From Streptosporangiaceae bacterium (GTDB lineage Bacteria > Actinomycetota > Actinomycetes > Streptosporangiales > Streptosporangiaceae), in the NCBI GenBank assembly GCA_030041195.1, contig JASHOI010000632.1:1-10774 (forward strand): a DNA stretch of 10,774 bases, given 5' to 3'. The notes beneath the pieces are model-generated. The model saw nothing but the letters and a program-made list of their open reading frames with translations. It did no database searches and was not told the origin of the DNA. Positions 7,944-10,774 of the stretch are shown here, in pieces. A program made the position numbers and the translations under genes. Each line of letters opens with the position of its first letter. Position 1 is the stretch's first letter.

Positions 7944-7984
7944 AACCTAGACCTTTAGGCGACTTCGCGGCAAACCGGTGCGGG
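7944..7984. other. SDR/GntR intergenic gap with small dyad
   Basis: The only gap over 20 bp within the cluster. It carries CCTAGACCTTTAGG (7946-7959), a dyad with 4-bp arms overlapping the SDR Shine-Dalgarno. On the minus strand its core GGTCTA also occurs in the promoter spacer of the divergent hydrolase at 9702-9707. It could be a weak regulator site, but the arms are short. Confidence 0.25.
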
Positions 7985-8674
7985 CTACTCGATCACCCGG
8001 TGCAGATCCTGCTGGGCCCGCAGGATGTGGGCGACGACCGCCCGCTCGGCCGCGTCGGGGTCGGAGTCCTCGATGGCCTGCAGGATCTGCGCGTGGTGCT
8101 CGTGCGCGGACGTGAAGACCCTGGAGATCACCTGGTCCAGCGGCACCCAGGTCATCGCGCGGACGTTCTCGATCGCCTGGCGCATTAACCTGTTCCTGGC
8201 CGCGTCGGCGATGGCCAGGTGGAACACGTTGTCCGCGGCCCTGAACCGCGCGGTCTCGAGGCCCTGCTCCAGCTCGAGGTATGCCTCCCGGAGCCGGGCG
8301 AGGTCATGCTTGGTCCGCCGCTGGGCGGCGAGCCGGGCGGCGGCGCCCTCGACCGCGACGCGGAACTCGAAGTTGTCGTCGAGTTCGGCCATCCGGCCCA
8401 GCAGCACCTGGCGCAGCCGCTTGGCATCCTCGCGCTGGTCGAGCACGGTGATGCCGCCCGCCGAGCCTCTCCGGCTGGTCACGTAGCCCTCGGTGCGCAG
8501 CACCCGGACCGCCTCACGCACGGTCATCCGGGACACCCCAAGCTGCTGCGCCAGCATCCGCTCCGGCGGCAGCTTGTCGCCGGGCAGGTAGGTGCCGATG
8601 TGAATGGCATGCCGCAGCCGCTCGGTCACCACCTCGTGGGCCGAGACCAGGTCGACCGCCTCGATGTCAGTCAT
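7985..8674 (-). CDS. GntR-family transcriptional regulator, FadR/FCD type
   Basis: 229 residues. The N-terminal winged HTH occupies about 11-78, with the signature PGDKLPPERMLAQQLGVSRM at 31-50 followed by TVREAVRVLRTEGYV. The C-terminal all-helical FCD ligand domain spans about 95-225. Metal ligands typical of FCD are visible: Asp148 and His152 (DNVFH), His194 (HEHHAQIL) and His216 (VVAHIL), so the effector, often a carboxylic acid, probably binds near a metal ion. Such regulators are usually local repressors released by a pathway metabolite, and this one lies within the cluster it probably controls. Its start overlaps the stop of the upstream Cys-rich gene by 8 bp (8667-8674). The best candidate operator is the repeat in the divergent promoter at 9689-9711. 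The effector is unknown. A longer frame upstream overlaps the Cys-rich gene and is ignored. Confidence 0.93.
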   Translation of the reverse strand: MTDIEAVDLVSAHEVVTERLRHAIHIGTYLPGDKLPPERMLAQQLGVSRMTVREAVRVLRTEGYVTSRRGSAGGITVLDQREDAKRLRQVLLGRMAELDDNFEFRVAVEGAAARLAAQRRTKHDLARLREAYLELEQGLETARFRAADNVFHLAIADAARNRLMRQAIENVRAMTWVPLDQVISRVFTSAHEHHAQILQAIEDSDPDAAERAVVAHILRAQQDLHRVIE

Positions 8675-9659
8675 CGCCCACCCTGGGCTTCGTCGCGCCC
8701 ACCCGCCGGTACGCCTCGGCCGGGACAAGCTGGGGATCCTTGTATACGCTCCATGTGCAGTAGTCGCGCGGCTCGGCCGTGCCCCACACCGGGGGCTCAA
8801 CGACCCTGACAGGATAGCCCAGCCGGGTGATCGAGGCCCGCTCCTGAAGCTGGCAGCAATGCGCGCAGTAGAGGCAGACCCCCTTGGTTCGCCAGGCCCA
8901 GTCATGCTCCTGCGTGGTGACCCGGAAGCCGAACGGTGGGCCGACCCGGGCCGCCCCATTCGCGTTCGCGTCGGCCCGCATCGTCCGGCCGCCGGACCCG
9001 CACGGATCGAACCGGAAGACCCACCGGTCCTCCTCCTCGCGCAACGACACCTCTCCGGTGCGTCCCGGCCCGCTGAGGTGCCCGCGAAGCGACAGCGCCG
9101 CATCGGCGAGCAGCAGCTCGACCGATTCCGCCCACGGCCGGCGCTCCGTCCGGTACGCGTCCCTGGTCGGGTACAGGTCGCCGATCGCGTCGTCCCACAT
9201 CGCGCCCACCACCGACTCGCCCAGCTCCCCGGCCGCCAGGCCGAACAGCGCGCAGGTGATGTCGCAGAACCGGTCGTGCACCGTGACCCACGCCGACCGG
9301 AGCTCCTCGACCAGCCCGGACGCGGTCTTCGCCGCCCCGGCCAGGCAGGCCAGCTCGGCCCGGGTGGCCAGCTCCTGCACGCCCGCCCACTGCCGCGGCA
9401 TGTCCAGCGCATCGTCCGCGGTCGCGCCGAGCAGCGAGAGGATCCGCTGCTCCTCGCCGGCCACGGTCGCGGGTGCCACGCCGCGGTCAACCAGGAACCG
9501 CCGGGCGCGGTCGATGAACAGCGGGAACAGCTCGCGCCCCTCCGCCGCCTCGTCGAGCATCTGGCGGATCCGGCGGACGCCCTCGCGGGTATCGCCCGCC
9601 GTGATCGCCCGGCGGGCCAGCACATAGGTGGACTCGGTCTGCGGCGGCCTTGGCAACAT
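8667..9659 (-). CDS. Conserved-looking Cys-rich protein of unknown function
   Basis: 330 residues; I do not recognise the family with certainty and assign no function. The N-terminal 1-195 is mostly helical, with no signal peptide or membrane segment. The C-terminal third holds a Cys-rich module: FDPCGSGGR (217-225, Cys220), then CLYCAHCC (262-269; Cys262, 265, 268, 269 and His267), then DYC (Cys301) before TWSVYKDP. Six Cys and one His in about 80 residues suggest a metal or Fe-S site or a redox/thiol centre (inference). It is the first gene of the cluster, starting 59 bp from the divergent hydrolase, with GGGAAGG upstream of ATG 9659. It overlaps the GntR gene, so it is probably co-regulated with the ligases and may be a catalytic partner or sensor. 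Confidence 0.8.
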   Translation of the reverse strand: MLPRPPQTESTYVLARRAITAGDTREGVRRIRQMLDEAAEGRELFPLFIDRARRFLVDRGVAPATVAGEEQRILSLLGATADDALDMPRQWAGVQELATRAELACLAGAAKTASGLVEELRSAWVTVHDRFCDITCALFGLAAGELGESVVGAMWDDAIGDLYPTRDAYRTERRPWAESVELLLADAALSLRGHLSGPGRTGEVSLREEEDRWVFRFDPCGSGGRTMRADANANGAARVGPPFGFRVTTQEHDWAWRTKGVCLYCAHCCQLQERASITRLGYPVRVVEPPVWGTAEPRDYCTWSVYKDPQLVPAEAYRRVGATKPRVGDD

Positions 9660-9682
9660 GACACGTCACCTTCCCTCGCAGG

Positions 9683-9711
9683 TTGACTCTAATGGCTCAT
9701 TGGTCTATTAG
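9683..9711 (+). promoter_or_regulatory. Sigma-70-like promoter for the hydrolase, probably leaderless
   Basis: TTGACT (9683-9688) and TATTAG (9706-9711) are separated by exactly 17 bp. The expected start point, about 7 bases after the -10 box, falls at or beside the ATG at 9719, so the transcript would have no 5' leader. No strong Shine-Dalgarno precedes that ATG, only GAAAG 3 bases away. This agrees with leaderless translation, which is common in actinobacteria. Confidence 0.6.
9689..9711. promoter_or_regulatory. Candidate operator between -35 and -10 boxes
   Basis: CTAATGG (9689-9695) and CTATTAG (9705-9711) are inverted arms matching at 6 of 7 positions around a 9-bp centre. A smaller AATG/CATT dyad lies inside (9691-9701). 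The element fills the spacer and -10 box of the hydrolase promoter, so a bound protein would block polymerase. The GntR regulator encoded 1 kb away is the obvious candidate, but the match to known FCD operators is not exact. Confidence 0.4.
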
Positions 9712-9718
9712 AAAGACT

Positions 9719-10678
9719 ATGACTGAGGACACCGCGCCCCGCGCCGCTCACCCCGAGGTCGGCGCGCTGCTCGACGAGCTGATCGCGGCGGGCCGCCCGT
9801 CCAGCCGGACCCTGCCGCTCCCCGACGGGCGCAGGAACTTCGCCGAGATGATCGACCCGCTGACCGATCACCCCGAGGTCGGTGCGGTGCAGGACCTGGC
9901 GATCCCGGTCGGCGGGCGGGAGGTGCCGGTCCGGGTCTACCGGCCGGAGCGGCCGGCCGCTCCGGCCGGGGCAGCGGTGTTCTTCCACGGCGGCGGATGG
10001 GTGTTCGGGGACCTCGAGTCGCACGACGGCATGTGCCGGTCCATCACCCGCGGCTCCGGGATCACCACGGTGGCGGTCGACTACCGCCGGGCTCCCGAGC
10101 ACCCCTTCCCCGCCGCGGTGCAGGACGGCGTCGGCGTGGTCCGCTGGCTAGCCGCCCACGGCGGTGAGATCGGCGTGGCCGCGCCGCCGCTCGCGGTCGC
10201 CGGTGACAGTTCCGGCGGCAACCTGGCCGCCGCCGTGTCCCTGGTCTTGCGGGACGAGGGCGAATCGCCGGTGGCGTTCCAGGCCCTGCTGTACCCGGTT
10301 ACGGACCCGGCGATGGACAGCGAGTCGTACCGGGAGAACGCCGACGACCCGTTCCTGTCCGCCGACGAGATGGTCTGGTACTGGGCCCAGTACGGGGACG
10401 GCAAGGCCCCGGACGATCCGCGCGCTGCGCTGAGCACCGTGCCCGATCTGCGTGGCCTCCCGCGCAGCTACCTGCTCCTCGCCGGGCTCGATCCGCTGCG
10501 CGACGAGGGCCAGGCGTTCGGCGAAGCGCTGCGCCGGTCCGGCGTCCCGGTGCGCTGCCACGAGTACCCCGACATGCCGCACGGCTTCCTGCTGTTCGCT
10601 GGCCGCCTGTCCCGTGCCAGGGAAGGGCTGTCCGAGGTCGCCGGCGAGATCGCGGCCGGCCTGGCCGCCGCCTGCTAA
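9719..10678 (+). CDS. Alpha/beta hydrolase, hormone-sensitive-lipase (HSL) type carboxylesterase
   Basis: 319 residues with the full catalytic set of the HSL family: oxyanion-hole motif HGGGW (90-94), nucleophile elbow GDSSGG (162-167, Ser164), Asp258 in LDPLRDEG, and His288 in MPHGF. It has the usual N-terminal cap region and no signal peptide, so it is probably a cytoplasmic esterase acting on small acyl, carbamate or amide-like substrates. ATG 9719 was chosen because the promoter -35 box occupies the alternative starts' region. TTG 9683 and ATG 9692 are in frame but lie inside the promoter. It is divergent from the ligase cluster across 59 bp, which suggests shared control and a role at the entry of the same pathway. 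An in-frame repeat near its start encodes HPEVGA twice, at residues 11-16 and 51-56. Confidence 0.93.
   Translation: MTEDTAPRAAHPEVGALLDELIAAGRPSSRTLPLPDGRRNFAEMIDPLTDHPEVGAVQDLAIPVGGREVPVRVYRPERPAAPAGAAVFFHGGGWVFGDLESHDGMCRSITRGSGITTVAVDYRRAPEHPFPAAVQDGVGVVRWLAAHGGEIGVAAPPLAVAGDSSGGNLAAAVSLVLRDEGESPVAFQALLYPVTDPAMDSESYRENADDPFLSADEMVWYWAQYGDGKAPDDPRAALSTVPDLRGLPRSYLLLAGLDPLRDEGQAFGEALRRSGVPVRCHEYPDMPHGFLLFAGRLSRAREGLSEVAGEIAAGLAAAC
9748..9890 (+). repeat. Direct repeat inside the hydrolase gene
   Basis: Bases 9748-9770 and 9868-9890 match at 21 of 23 positions and lie exactly 120 bp (40 codons) apart in the same frame. Both encode HPEVGA. The first copy is in the N-terminal helix and the second at the start of the first core strand. 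Confidence 0.7.
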
Positions 10679-10702
10679 CCGCCCGCCGCCATGCCAGGCG
10701 CC

Positions 10703-10754
10703 CCGTCGATGTACCGATAGGCCGCATCTAACAAGCCCATCGGTACATCGATGG
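10703..10754. terminator. Long inverted repeat after the hydrolase gene, probable terminator
   Basis: Arms 10703-10722 and 10735-10754 form a 20-bp stem with one A/C mismatch and one G/T pair around a 12-base loop (10723-10734), starting 24 bases after the hydrolase stop. The core GATGTACCGAT and its complement are less GC-rich than the surroundings. No T-run follows. Actinobacterial terminators often lack one, so bidirectional termination is the likeliest role. An insertion-sequence end or a protein site is possible. Confidence 0.6.
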
Positions 10755-10774
10755 CCCGGCTAGCCACCTGCCAC

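Noticed and set aside
8604..9686. 360-codon plus-strand frame opposite the Cys-rich gene
   Set aside because: Antisense shadow. The minus-strand frame has a coherent Cys motif set, a ribosome site and an overlap with GntR.

Overview
This is chromosomal DNA from a high-GC actinobacterium. Codons strongly favour G or C in third position, genes are packed with start/stop overlaps, and two families are typical of actinomycetes: an HTH/NB-ARC/TPR regulator of the AfsR-like STAND type, and a short sensor-kinase fragment. I cannot name the genus from the sequence. I see no tRNA, rRNA, CRISPR array, transposase or phage gene.

Layout. Positions 1-359 (minus) hold the start of a histidine kinase whose C-terminal part lies outside the window. 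After a 134-bp divergent spacer, 494-2764 (plus) encodes a 756-residue HTH/NB-ARC/TPR regulator. It converges, with 8 bp between stop codons, on a tightly packed six-gene minus-strand cluster that reads from 9659 down to 2773. In order of transcription the cluster encodes a Cys-rich protein of unknown function, a FadR-type (FCD) GntR regulator, a short-chain dehydrogenase, two different glutamine-synthetase-like ligases in tandem, and a His-motif-rich TPR protein. Divergent from it across 59 bp is an HSL-type alpha/beta hydrolase (9719-10678, plus). A strong inverted repeat lies just after that gene.

How the genes may work together (inference). Both ligases keep the ATP/metal and glutamate residues of the glutamine synthetase fold. 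Both lack the DGSS latch, carry an aromatic residue where the catalytic-flap Glu sits, and lack the usual adenylylation segment. This pattern fits gamma-glutamyl-amine ligases of the PuuA/GlnA3/GlnA4/IpuC kind better than ammonium-assimilating GlnA. With an SDR, a GntR regulator and an esterase, the locus reads as an inducible catabolic module. The hydrolase could release an amine or amino-alcohol, one or both ligases could glutamylate it, and the SDR could oxidise it. The Cys-rich and TPR proteins are the undescribed parts. No gamma-glutamyl hydrolase, aldehyde dehydrogenase or transporter is present in the window, so the pathway is incomplete here and the substrate is unknown.

The 9660-9718 spacer has the clearest regulatory signal: a TTGACT-17-TATTAG promoter whose start point would fall at or next to the hydrolase ATG, with an inverted repeat between the two promoter boxes.
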